From: Thermodesulfobacteriales bacterium
GTDB taxonomy: Bacteria > Desulfobacterota > Thermodesulfobacteria > Thermodesulfobacteriales > Thermodesulfatatoraceae
Assembly: GCA_026986115.1 (NCBI GenBank)
Contig: JALSPG010000077.1
Span: 1 to 36,440, forward strand
Direction of reading: 5' to 3'
DNA: 36,440 nucleotides
Part shown: piece after piece, positions 8,321 through 15,960 of the stretch
Position numbering within the stretch: the first letter of the stretch is position 1
Layout of the letters: each line of letters opens with the position of its first letter
Program-made: the position numbers and the translations under genes
Notes under the pieces: generated by a model
Databases searched by the model: none
The model's input: the letters and a program-made list of their open reading frames with translations, nothing else
What the model was told of the DNA's origin: nothing

Positions 8321-9547
8321 CTATAGGGGACGCCAGGAGGGAAAGAGTAGTTTGCCGGCTTGATAAAGACGCCCGCTTGCGCCGTTTGCCAAAAATATCC
8401 AAAGACCATCTTGTCCTTGGGCCATAACGAGTCTTCCGTTGGGAGAAAAAAAGGGAGCTTCAAAACTTCCCTTTTCAGTAATCTTCACCGGCTCGCCTCC
8501 TCGGGGATCTATAGTAAATAACACAAAATGGCCTTTTTCTTGGGACGCATAAACGATGCGGTCTCCTGTAGGGGACCAAGAAGGTGAAACATTATAACGA
8601 CCTCGAAAAGTGAGACGGCGCACACCTCGTGTCTTTAAATTGAGAATATAAATTTGAGGGCTGCCAGCACGGTCAGAAACAAAGGCTAACTCCTTGCCGT
8701 CTGGAGAAAAACTTCCCCCTGTGTTTACTCCTTCTCCAAAGGTCAAGCGCTTTAAAATCCGACCAGAAAGATCCAGAAGATAAAGGTCCGGGTTTCCATC
8801 TTTGCTCAAGGTCACTACCAATTTGTCTCCTTGGGGGTGCCAAATCGGAGAGGCATTAAGACCTGGGAAATGAGAGACCACCCAACGTTTGCCCGAACGA
8901 AGATCAACCACATGGATCTGCGGGCGTCTTTGAACGTAGAATACGAAAGCAACTTTTTGCGCATCTGGTGAAAGACGAGGCCCGAGAATAAGCTCCCCTT
9001 CAGCTACCGCTACTCTTTTCCCTTTATCAAAATCCTGGACAAACAGAACATCGTGCCAGCCCTTTCTTTCTACATAAGCTACTCGGCTCAAGGAATTTCC
9101 TGGAACCCCAAGAATTTCTTCTATAGCCAAGTCTACAAAACGGTGCACCATATAGCGTGCCGATTCTTTGGTCCCCCGATAGCCACGCGAAAGGACTATT
9201 TTGTCTTTCACCATGTCACGCAAATAAAAAGCTGCTGTTACTCGGGCCCCAGATAGTGAGACCCGACCATAAAGAAGCCAATCCACCCCAAGAGAGGCAA
9301 AAATTTTGGTCTCTTCTGCTGGAAGCCCTTCGCCTAAGACATTGAAGACCAGATGCCATGAAAGATCTCTACGGGCCAAATCCGAAAGTTTACGTGCTAA
9401 AGGCAGGGGGCCTTGGAATTCCGGAACGGCAATAGGAATTTTGATCAGCTCTGCCCCGGTAATTTCGAGTCTTAGCTCTTGGGCTCCAAGGGGATTTGTA
9501 AAAGCCAAAAAACAAAGGAAAAAGAAACAGAAAAATACCTTTCTCAT
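8321..9547 (-). CDS. tolB: TolB-like periplasmic beta-propeller protein
   Basis: The 408-residue protein has an N-terminal signal peptide (hydrophobic residues 4-20, likely cleaved before AQE), a TolB-type N-terminal domain that includes the DWLLYGRV segment, and a run of propeller blades with the repeated SPDG(K)xAFVS and IY(I/L)LNL motifs between about 190 and 400. TolB belongs to the Tol-Pal cell-envelope complex and acts in the periplasm. It follows the tolA/tonB-like gene by 11 bases. No pal gene follows; the next gene downstream is the acyl-CoA dehydrogenase. Confidence 0.92.
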   Translation of the reverse strand: MRKVFFCFFFLCFLAFTNPLGAQELRLEITGAELIKIPIAVPEFQGPLPLARKLSDLARRDLSWHLVFNVLGEGLPAEETKIFASLGVDWLLYGRVSLSGARVTAAFYLRDMVKDKIVLSRGYRGTKESARYMVHRFVDLAIEEILGVPGNSLSRVAYVERKGWHDVLFVQDFDKGKRVAVAEGELILGPRLSPDAQKVAFVFYVQRRPQIHVVDLRSGKRWVVSHFPGLNASPIWHPQGDKLVVTLSKDGNPDLYLLDLSGRILKRLTFGEGVNTGGSFSPDGKELAFVSDRAGSPQIYILNLKTRGVRRLTFRGRYNVSPSWSPTGDRIVYASQEKGHFVLFTIDPRGGEPVKITEKGSFEAPFFSPNGRLVMAQGQDGLWIFLANGASGRLYQAGKLLFPSWRPL

Positions 9548-9558
9548 GTCTTCCTTTT

Positions 9559-10341
9559 TTAACGGATTTTAAAGATTGCCGAAAGGGTCAATATCTTTCC
9601 CGGGGCAGGCAGGGGTTCGGCCTTCTTGAGGGTGGCTACCACGGCTTCGTCAAAGAGCGGCTCTCCTGAGCGATGCAAGAATCGGTAGGAAAGGAGGTGC
9701 CCGTCAGGAGCAATCTTGAGTTCTACTTCCGCCCAAAGTTCTTTCCGGCCCTCAAGCACCTCCGGAACCGCCCAAAAAGATTTGAGATGGGCCATTAATT
9801 TCCTAGCAAAATCTTCAGAAAGCCCAGTTCCTAAAGATAACCCTGCCGAAGAGTTGGCAGTCTGCGAGTTTTTAAGTTTTGCAAGTCTTTCCCGCAAGGC
9901 CCTTTCCTCAGCTGCGGCTTTAAGGGCAGCAAGGCGCTTAGCCAAAAGATTTTCTTCTTGAGAAATCGGTTTTCTTTTGGGAAGAGAAGAACGAGAAGGA
10001 GAAATCTTCCTTTTGGTAGGCAAACCCTTTCTTGAGGATTTCAAAGATTTTTTAGATATCTTTTTTGTGGGTTTCTTCTTTACAGGAGAAGTACGTTTGG
10101 CAGGGGCTTGAGGTCTTTTGATTTTAGGTGAAAAACTTTTCAGAGAAGATTGGGAAGAGGGAAGAGACTTTGAAGTATTAATTGGTGAAGAAGGTAAATA
10201 AGAAACAGTTTTGAGTCTTAAATGTACTATCTGGAAGTTTGGTTTTGAAGGTCTTTCTAGGCAAACAAGAACCGTAAGCAGACAAATATGAAAAAGCAAA
10301 GAAAACAAAAGAGCCTTCTTAAACGAGACAGAAGACGTCAT
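9559..10341 (-). CDS. TolA/TonB-like energy-transducing protein
   Basis: The 260-residue protein has a cytoplasmic tip, one membrane segment (about 10-27), a long Lys/Ser/Pro-rich linker (about 50-150) and a C-terminal TonB/TolA-type domain (about 175-260) with a DGHLLSYRFLHRSGEPLFD-like strand-helix pattern. This layout spans the periplasm to link inner-membrane proton flow to the outer membrane. Its ATG overlaps the tolR stop by one base, and tolB follows, so a TolA role is more likely than TonB. The linker is compositionally biased and will align poorly. Confidence 0.85.
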   Translation of the reverse strand: MTSSVSFKKALLFSLLFHICLLTVLVCLERPSKPNFQIVHLRLKTVSYLPSSPINTSKSLPSSQSSLKSFSPKIKRPQAPAKRTSPVKKKPTKKISKKSLKSSRKGLPTKRKISPSRSSLPKRKPISQEENLLAKRLAALKAAAEERALRERLAKLKNSQTANSSAGLSLGTGLSEDFARKLMAHLKSFWAVPEVLEGRKELWAEVELKIAPDGHLLSYRFLHRSGEPLFDEAVVATLKKAEPLPAPGKILTLSAIFKIR

Positions 10342-10736
10342 TAACTCTCTGGCCTGGTCAAAAGTCCAATCTCACTAAAACCGGCGGCCTGAATTTCTGC
10401 TAGTACTTTGGCCACCGTTCCATAAGGGCAACGCCGGTCTGCCTTTAGGTTAATTTCTCTTACCAGACCGGCCTTTTTAGCCTGTTGTAACCATTTTTTT
10501 AAAGATTTGAGGCTTAGTTCTTTTTTTCCAATAAAAATCCGGCCAGAGGCGTCTAGTGTAATTACAAAGGGGTTTTGCTTCTCAACTTTACCCGCCTTGG
10601 TTTCGGGAAGGTCCACCTCAAGCCCCGTAGAAAGCATGGGAGCTGTAATCATAAAAATAATGAGGAGAACAAGCATTACATCTACTAAAGGGGTAACGTT
10701 GATTTCCGCTAAAAGCCCCTTTTTATAAGATTTCAC
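10341..10736 (-). CDS. tolR: TolR/ExbD-family proton-channel protein
   Basis: The 131-residue protein has one N-terminal transmembrane helix with the proton-path Asp19 in the conserved [18 protein letters not shown] segment, then a periplasmic domain ending in the typical KADRRCPYG...VL region. A frame from a TTG at 10748 exists, but GGAGG lies 5 bases before the GTG at 10736, which also overlaps the maf stop as GTGA, so GTG is chosen. The motor partner TolQ/ExbB is not beside it; maf occupies the upstream position. It must therefore use a TolQ encoded elsewhere. Confidence 0.91.
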   Translation of the reverse strand: MKSYKKGLLAEINVTPLVDVMLVLLIIFMITAPMLSTGLEVDLPETKAGKVEKQNPFVITLDASGRIFIGKKELSLKSLKKWLQQAKKAGLVREINLKADRRCPYGTVAKVLAEIQAAGFSEIGLLTRPES

Positions 10737-11356
10737 ATAGACCTCCAAGTAATAATTTGAAGAAATAAAAGATCTTCTATTAATTCGGTAAGAGGAAGCC
10801 CGACTACGTTTGTCACCGAGCCTTCGATGTGCTTTACCATATAAGAAGCTATACCCTGGATGGCATAAGCTCCTGCTTTATCCCAAGGTTCATCTGTGGC
10901 AAGATAAGCCTTTATTTCTTCCTCTTGAAGATGCTTAAAATGCACCCGTGTCTCTACTACTCTTTCTCTTACCCTCTGACCATCTAATATGACATAAGCT
11001 GTAAATACTTGGTGCATTTTTCCGGAAAGGAGGTTTAGCATCCGAAAGGCATCGGAAAAATCTTTGGGCTTACCAAGTATTTCTTTCTTACATACTACGA
11101 TGGTGTCTGCGGCCAAGATAGCCTTCCCCGGGTTTTTTTGAAACACTTCTTCGGCCTTTGCCCGTGCAAGACGGAGGGTATAATGTGAGGGCTCTTCATT
11201 TAGTGGTTTCGGTTCTTCCCCTCTAGCTGGAGAAACTTCAAAATTCACCCCTAGCCTTGCCAAGAGTTCTTTTCGGCGAGGGCTTTTGGAGGCCAAAACC
11301 AAAGGTTTTAAATTCCGAAAAATACCTCGGCTGTTTTGGTGGTCACCCATGCACAT
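10733..11356 (-). CDS. maf: Maf-family nucleoside triphosphate pyrophosphatase
   Basis: The Maf fold is marked by LASKSPRRKELL near residue 22, the catalytic-site AADTIVV segment with its Asp, GKPKD, and DKAGAYAIQG in the second half. These enzymes hydrolyse non-canonical or modified NTPs (dTTP/UTP class) as house-cleaning. The start is uncertain: ATG codons at 11356 and 11350 both overlap the end of tatD by over 40 bases, and the core begins about 15 residues in. The N-terminal extension may be partly untranslated. The stop overlaps the tolR GTG. Confidence 0.92.
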   Translation of the reverse strand: MCMGDHQNSRGIFRNLKPLVLASKSPRRKELLARLGVNFEVSPARGEEPKPLNEEPSHYTLRLARAKAEEVFQKNPGKAILAADTIVVCKKEILGKPKDFSDAFRMLNLLSGKMHQVFTAYVILDGQRVRERVVETRVHFKHLQEEEIKAYLATDEPWDKAGAYAIQGIASYMVKHIEGSVTNVVGLPLTELIEDLLFLQIITWRSM

Positions 11357-12078
11357 TCTTCCAGGCTAATCCCTTTTATTTCGGCAATCTTTTCGGCTAC
11401 ATACCCTACAAAGGCTGGTTCGTTGCGTTTTCCCCGATGGGGCACAGGGGTAAGAAATGGGCAATCTGTTTCCACCATGAGCCTTTCAAGGGGTACATAT
11501 CGGACCACTTCTCTGATATTTTCGGCCTTGGGAAAGGTTACGATACCCGTAATAGAAATTAGACCTCCTAAATTAAGGATTTTCCGGGCCTCATAAACGT
11601 CGCCAGCAAAGCAATGAAAGACAAATTTTTCTGGCAAATTCTCCTGTAGTATTGCCAGAATGTCTTCAAAGGCTTCCCGGGAATGAATGACCACAGGAAG
11701 CTTATATTCTTTGGCTAATCCCAATTGGTAAGCAAAATGCTCCTTTTGCATTTCTCGTGGGCTATATTCTTTGGCATAATCAAGACCAATTTCTCCTACT
11801 GCCACTACTCGTTCGTCTTGAAAAAGGGCCCGTAAGGATTCATAGGTTTCAGGTTTGGCTTTTTTCACTTCATGGGGATGAATACCCGCGGTTGCGTAAA
11901 GCCCCTCGAACTGATAGGCAAGCTCAAGCGCTTTGATAGAAGTTTTGAGATCAATCCCCACATTTATTATGCGGAGTACTCCAGTTTCTTTGGCCCGAGA
12001 CACCACTTCTGCCAAATCTTTTTTGTAAGAGCCGTAAAGATTGAGATGGGCGTGTGTGTCTATAAGTTCGATTCTCAT
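11308..12078 (-). CDS. tatD: TatD-family metal-dependent hydrolase/DNase
   Basis: The 256-residue TIM-barrel hydrolase carries the complete metal-ligand set: His9 and His11 in DTHAHLN, Glu96 in VGEIGLDY, His132 in VIHSRE, His155 in FHCFAG and Asp205 in ETDCPFL. TatD enzymes show 3'-5' DNase activity, and some act as D-aminoacyl-tRNA deacylases. The C-terminus overlaps maf. There is no strong Shine-Dalgarno; the gene starts 20 bases after znuB. Confidence 0.94.
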   Translation of the reverse strand: MRIELIDTHAHLNLYGSYKKDLAEVVSRAKETGVLRIINVGIDLKTSIKALELAYQFEGLYATAGIHPHEVKKAKPETYESLRALFQDERVVAVGEIGLDYAKEYSPREMQKEHFAYQLGLAKEYKLPVVIHSREAFEDILAILQENLPEKFVFHCFAGDVYEARKILNLGGLISITGIVTFPKAENIREVVRYVPLERLMVETDCPFLTPVPHRGKRNEPAFVGYVAEKIAEIKGISLEECAWVTTKTAEVFFGI

Positions 12079-12098
12079 GCGCTTAAAGATAAACGTCT

Positions 12099-12908
12099 CT
12101 ACAGTCGCCGTAAACGCCCCCAGAGAAAGGCTCCCAAAAAAATAGCTCCAGAAGTTAAAACGATGGCCCCTGAAGCTGGCAAATCAAAAAGAGCAGCCAG
12201 AAAAAGCCCTATACTTACACTTAAAGCTCCAAAGATGGCAGCAAGAAAAAGGCAACGTTTAAAGCTTCCAGCAAGTTGTAAGGCTGCCGCGCCTGGAATC
12301 ACCAAAAGGGCAGAAACCAAAAGCAAGCCTACAATTTTCATACCGATGACCACCGTGATTGCGGTGAGAAGTGCAAGCAAGGCGTCCAGTCTTTGCACTG
12401 GAAGACCACTGGCCCGGGCAGACTCTTCATCAAAAGTGACATAAAGAATCTCATAATAAAAAAGTAAGAGAGTCAGTAAAACCAAGGTCGCCAAGACTAT
12501 AGAACCATAGAGTTCCAAATCACTTACCGCCAAAATGTTACCAAAAAGAAAAGAAAGAAGATTTACATTGAAATCCCGTGCTATTGAGGCCAGCGTTATC
12601 CCTACCGCCATCCCAAGACTAGAAATAATTCCTACGGCTGTATCACCATAAAGGCCGGCACGTTCTCTCACCTTAAGAATCAGAAAGGCCGCTATTGAAG
12701 CTAACAATAAAGCTACCGGGAAGGGAAGAACGTCAAAAAACAGAGCAAGAGCCACCCCTGCAAAGGCAATGTGGGTGAGACCATGGCCAAGCATGGCATC
12801 TTTGCGTAAAATGAGAAAAACCCCTAAAACAGCTCCTGCTACCGCCAAAAAAAGGCCTGCTACCAAGGCCCGCTGGAAAAAACTAAACTGCCATAATTCC
12901 CAAAGCAT
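12099..12908 (-). CDS. znuB: Metal ABC transporter permease (ABC-3 family)
   Basis: This 269-residue, very hydrophobic protein has about seven or eight transmembrane helices and the ABC-3 hallmarks: LGHGLTHIAFAGVA near residues 40-55 and the conserved loop FDEESARASGLPV around 158. It forms the channel for Zn2+, Mn2+ or Fe2+ uptake. The ATG overlaps the znuC stop as ATGA. No solute-binding protein gene is adjacent, so the metal cannot be named with certainty; the symbol is by family. Confidence 0.88.
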   Translation of the reverse strand: MLWELWQFSFFQRALVAGLFLAVAGAVLGVFLILRKDAMLGHGLTHIAFAGVALALFFDVLPFPVALLLASIAAFLILKVRERAGLYGDTAVGIISSLGMAVGITLASIARDFNVNLLSFLFGNILAVSDLELYGSIVLATLVLLTLLLFYYEILYVTFDEESARASGLPVQRLDALLALLTAITVVIGMKIVGLLLVSALLVIPGAAALQLAGSFKRCLFLAAIFGALSVSIGLFLAALFDLPASGAIVLTSGAIFLGAFLWGRLRRL

Positions 12909-13651
12909 CAGTGTCGGTGGATAACGAGATGATGTTCACCCACGAATTCCTTTAACCGCGGAGAAGAACAAAATTCTTCGTGGGTTCCGTGATATACCAA
13001 CCGCCGATTAAGACAAGCTACCTGTTTAACATGCTTATTAACAATTCCGATATCATGCGTAACAATTACGATTGTAAGCCCTCGCCGGTTAAATTCCCCC
13101 AAGAGATCATAAAATCTTTCCTGGGTGGCTACGTCTACCCCTGTGGTAGGTTCATCAAGAAGTAAAACTTGAGGTTCGGAGACAATAGCGCGTGCAATAA
13201 AGACCCGTTGTTGTTGCCCTCCCGAAAGTTCGCATAGGCGTCTCTTGCTAAAACCCTCCATTTCTACCCTTAAAAGGGCCTTTTGAATGGCTTCCCGGTC
13301 TCTAGAAGTTAAAAATCGGGGGAAACGCTTCTTTGCCAGGAGACCAAAACTTACCACTTCTTCCACAGTAACCGGAAAGACCGGATCCACTTTAGCAATA
13401 GCTCTTTGGGGTACATAGCCCAAACGCCACCATTCTCGAAATTTACCAATCGGTTTCCCAAATAAGAATATCTCTCCCTGTTCCGGGCGTAAAAGCCCCA
13501 AAATAAGCTTTAGAAGTGTAGATTTTCCTGATCCGTTTGGGCCCAAAATGGCCAAAAAATCCCCCGCGTTGATTTCAAGGTTTATGTTTTCAAGAATTAG
13601 CTGTTCTCCATAAGAAAAATAAAGACCTTTTACTATGATCAGAGGAGGCAT
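12908..13651 (-). CDS. znuC: Metal ABC transporter ATP-binding protein
   Basis: The 247-residue ATPase shows Walker A GPNGSGKST (37-45), the signature LSGGQQQR starting at 142, Walker B ending in Asp166-Glu167, and the switch His in VTHD. The frame stays open to 13747, but homologous sequence begins at MPPLIIVKGL, so the ATG at 13651 is preferred, although its ribosome site is weak. It powers the adjacent permease. Substrate class (Zn/Mn/Fe) is from family context only. Confidence 0.9.
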   Translation of the reverse strand: MPPLIIVKGLYFSYGEQLILENINLEINAGDFLAILGPNGSGKSTLLKLILGLLRPEQGEIFLFGKPIGKFREWWRLGYVPQRAIAKVDPVFPVTVEEVVSFGLLAKKRFPRFLTSRDREAIQKALLRVEMEGFSKRRLCELSGGQQQRVFIARAIVSEPQVLLLDEPTTGVDVATQERFYDLLGEFNRRGLTIVIVTHDIGIVNKHVKQVACLNRRLVYHGTHEEFCSSPRLKEFVGEHHLVIHRH

Positions 13652-13688
13652 GTTCTTTTTTAAACACAAGCCAAGGACTTTGGAAAGC

Positions 13689-14537
13689 CTAAGAAAGCGG
13701 ACAAAAAAGATAAGAAAGAAACTTATAGACCAATTTTGCCGCCACAAAAGCCGATCTTTCTTCGCGAGGGAGAAGCTCTACTACATCAAAGCCAACGACC
13801 CGAAAACCCGCCAAAAAACGTAAGAAGGAAAGCATCTCGTACCAGGAAAGCCCGCCCGGTTCGGGAGTTCCAACCCCGGGCAATTCTGCCGGATCTAGAG
13901 CGTCAAGATCAATAGTAACGTAAAGAGGAAAACCTCTGAGTTCCTTTTCCAAAAAAGAAAAAACCTCCGCTGGAGATTCTTTAAGTTTTCGGGCCCAAAA
14001 GAGGGGAATCTGATTTTTCTTGGCAAAGTTGTGTTCCTCTTGAGAAAGGGCCCTTACCCCTAAGGCTATTATTCTAGCTCCAGCTTCATAAGCCCTCCTC
14101 ATAACGCAGGCATGAGACCAAGGGCTTCCTTGATATTTGGAACGCAAATCGGTATGAGCATCGAATTGGACCACCAAAAGCTCAGGATACCGGTTTAATA
14201 GAAGTTCAATAGCAGCCAAAGAAATGGTGTGTTCTCCTCCTAATAGAACAGGGAAACGGCCCTTTTTTAAATGGGGAGTTAATCTTTCTTTAAGGTGTTT
14301 GAGGGCCTTTTCCGGGGCCAGTGGAAGTTCTTCTTCAGGGAGGGTCAAAATAGGAGGGAGGTTTTGGGCCTCACATTCGAGTTCTTCATCGTAAAATTCT
14401 AGATAAAGACTCGCTTCAAGCAGTTTGCGAGGCCCAAAGCGGGTGCCGGGAAGATAGGAAACTGTAGCATCATAGGGAGCAGGAAGAAGTACAATCCGGG
14501 CTTTTTCGGGATTTTCTTCTCGTCCGAGAAAAGTCAT
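13689..14537 (-). CDS. speB: Ureohydrolase, agmatinase-type
   Basis: The 282-residue arginase/agmatinase-fold protein has all manganese ligands: His103 in GGEHT, Asp126, His128 and Asp130 in FDAHTDLR, and Asp210 and Asp212 in TIDLDALDP. It would release urea from agmatine or, as shown for thermophile homologues such as Thermus, from N1-aminopropylagmatine to give spermidine. The gene beside it is speD, which makes the aminopropyl donor, supporting a polyamine role over arginase. The ATG lies 11 bases after a strong hairpin and lacks a Shine-Dalgarno sequence. Confidence 0.9.
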   Translation of the reverse strand: MTFLGREENPEKARIVLLPAPYDATVSYLPGTRFGPRKLLEASLYLEFYDEELECEAQNLPPILTLPEEELPLAPEKALKHLKERLTPHLKKGRFPVLLGGEHTISLAAIELLLNRYPELLVVQFDAHTDLRSKYQGSPWSHACVMRRAYEAGARIIALGVRALSQEEHNFAKKNQIPLFWARKLKESPAEVFSFLEKELRGFPLYVTIDLDALDPAELPGVGTPEPGGLSWYEMLSFLRFLAGFRVVGFDVVELLPREERSAFVAAKLVYKFLSYLFCPLS

Positions 14538-14548
14538 ATTTCACATAT

Positions 14549-14585
14549 AAAGGCGGGAGCCTGAAGACTCCCGCCTTTTATTTTA
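14549..14585 (-). terminator. Strong hairpin between speD and speB
   Basis: An 11-bp perfect inverted repeat, AAAGGCGGGAG (14549-14559) and CTCCCGCCTTT (14568-14578), with an 8-base loop, lies directly after the speD stop. On the minus strand it is followed by TTTATAT, a short U-tract; on the plus strand by TTTTATTTT, a better one. It can end speD transcription, or act as a bidirectional terminator or a processing element before speB. Confidence 0.75.
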
Positions 14586-15020
14586 AACTGTTAGTTGATT
14601 CCTTTCAGCCCGGATAAATCGCTCTACTGTTCTTATAGAACGCGGAAATTCATGGCCCCGATCTAATAGTTTGATCTCACTCTTTTTTATTTCAAACATC
14701 CGGGTAATATCCCGGATGGCCTTATCCACATCGAAAGGCTTACAAGAGAAAAGATCAAGACTCAGGTAAAGTTTTTCCGGAAAGGTATGGATACTGATAT
14801 GGCTTTCAGCAATGATAACAAAACCGGAAATACCCCAATCTTCCGGCACCGGAGCATGGTATTTGAACACATACGGGGGCATAATTTTTGTCATATTAAT
14901 CTCAGCCGGATAATTACTGAGAAAGTCATAAATAAAATCGATATCCATTAGTTTTTCACGGTTGCATCCGTAACCATCAAGGATGAGATGCTGTCCGAAA
15001 CCGTATTCAATCTTTTCCAT
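14583..15020 (-). CDS. speD: S-adenosylmethionine decarboxylase proenzyme
   Basis: This 145-residue prokaryotic (SpeH/class 1B-like) AdoMet decarboxylase makes the aminopropyl donor for spermidine. The proenzyme cleaves itself before Ser73 in AESHISIHTFPE, turning that serine into the pyruvoyl cofactor; Glu72, His74 and His78 are in place. The frame extends upstream to 15128, but homology starts at MEKIEYGFGQ and a G-rich site precedes the ATG at 15020, which fixes the start. It precedes speB on the same strand and follows a 58-codon ORF. Confidence 0.94.
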   Translation of the reverse strand: MEKIEYGFGQHLILDGYGCNREKLMDIDFIYDFLSNYPAEINMTKIMPPYVFKYHAPVPEDWGISGFVIIAESHISIHTFPEKLYLSLDLFSCKPFDVDKAIRDITRMFEIKKSEIKLLDRGHEFPRSIRTVERFIRAERNQLTV

Positions 15021-15040
15021 GGCCGTCCCCCCTTCAGAAT

Positions 15041-15217
15041 TTAAAAGGTGGGCGGTAACTCCACCCACAGGATTTGGGCCATGGAGCGCCCCACGTCTTC
15101 CACAATTTGGCGCTGATCGGCCCGCCATACAAAATCCTCATAAAGATCTTTGCCCTGTCTTTTCTTCCTGTAAAAAACTTCCATTTTTGTTAATCTTCGC
15201 CCTCGTGGGGCGCGCAT
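15041..15217 (-). CDS. Small basic ORF in the speD leader (58 codons)
   Basis: An ATG at 15217 opens a 58-codon frame ending with TAA 20 bases before speD. The predicted peptide has a very basic N-terminus (MRAPRGRRLTK), a charged middle with RKKRQGKDLYEDF and a hydrophobic C-terminus ending in ELPPTF; a second in-frame ATG at 15184 gives 47 residues. An AAGG lies about 10 bases before the first ATG. I recognise no family. It could be a real small protein, a leader peptide that regulates speD, or chance, since the frame is open upstream to about 15350 without a start codon. Confidence 0.4.
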   Translation of the reverse strand: MRAPRGRRLTKMEVFYRKKRQGKDLYEDFVWRADQRQIVEDVGRSMAQILWVELPPTF

Positions 15218-15367
15218 TAAGTCTGGGCCTTTAGCCCTCTTAAACCAATAAACCTGAACCGTCCCTTGACAAGGTCCGGTCCAGGCCTTGTATAAAAAAA
15301 TTAAAACACAATTATAGGTGCCGCAGTGCGGCCGTGATATAAAAGCTTAAATGCAATTTGTCAAGCC
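15218..15367 (-). promoter_or_regulatory. Leader region of the speD unit with promoter candidate
   Basis: Nothing protein-coding is evident here. On the minus strand TTGACA (15359-15364) and TATATC (15336-15341), 17 bases apart, form a good sigma70-type promoter. The transcript would begin with a small GCCGC-ACT-GCGGC hairpin, then an A/U-rich stretch, a second inverted repeat (ACAAGG with CCTTGT) near 15265-15291, and a CGCCC/GGGCG hairpin near the ORF start. This leader is long for a polyamine gene and could hold regulatory structure. Confidence 0.5.
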
Positions 15368-15958
15368 CTAATGGGGCTTAAAACCGGGAGTTAACCCCAA
15401 CTCTCTTTCGCTAAAAACTTCAGCTGTAAAAAGATAGATTTCTGTTTCAGGGTCCTGCCAGCAGCCCGGCGGAAGACCCGCCTTAAGACATGTATGATCA
15501 AGGAAAGTTTCCCGGTCCCAACCATATTCTACCGCCACCTGTGGCAGGAGTACTCCCCTGTTAATTCCTCGGATGATATAAATTCCATGTTTACCAACCT
15601 CTATTTCATCAACACTTTTCGCCCGCCACATAGGTGAAAGAACCGAGATTTCGATCTCAATTTCGGGAAATTCCTCGGGAGATAAGGGCGGAAAACGTGG
15701 ATCATTAAAAGCAGCAGAACGGGCCATCTCAAAAACAATCTTGTAGAGGGGCTGATCAGCATGAAAGGTGCCAATACAGCCCCTTAATTGACCGTGTTTT
15801 TGAAGCGTTACAAAAGCTCCGTAAGGCTCTAAAAGCCTAGGTGGTATTTCTTCAGGGAGACGCGGTGGTCTCCCTTCTAAAGCACTAGCAATACTTTCTC
15901 TGGCAATGTAAAGAAGCAAAGCCTTTTCTGCTTCGTTAAGTCCGACTACTTTTCCCAT
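15368..15958 (-). CDS. AMMECR1-domain protein (AmmeMemoRadiSam system protein A)
   Basis: The 196-residue protein is a full AMMECR1 domain with the diagnostic LRGCIG motif (58-63, Cys61), followed by the conserved AAFNDPRFPPL and IEISVLSP segments and the GVLLPQVAVEYGWD region near 135-148. Bacterial and archaeal members often sit beside a Memo-like protein and a radical SAM enzyme; neither is next to it here. The molecular function is unknown. It starts 2 bases after the DsbC-like gene, so the two are cotranscribed. Confidence 0.92.
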   Translation of the reverse strand: MGKVVGLNEAEKALLLYIARESIASALEGRPPRLPEEIPPRLLEPYGAFVTLQKHGQLRGCIGTFHADQPLYKIVFEMARSAAFNDPRFPPLSPEEFPEIEIEISVLSPMWRAKSVDEIEVGKHGIYIIRGINRGVLLPQVAVEYGWDRETFLDHTCLKAGLPPGCWQDPETEIYLFTAEVFSERELGLTPGFKPH

Positions 15959-15960
15959 TC

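Noticed and set aside
11872-12444. A 190-codon plus-strand frame across tatD and znuB
   Set aside because: It crosses two real genes on the opposite strand and is rich in Lys/Ala only as the mirror of a membrane protein.
15265-15292. A plus-strand promoter (TTGACA with TGTATA)
   Set aside because: No plus-strand gene follows for over 1.5 kb; the match overlaps an inverted repeat of the speD leader and is probably incidental.
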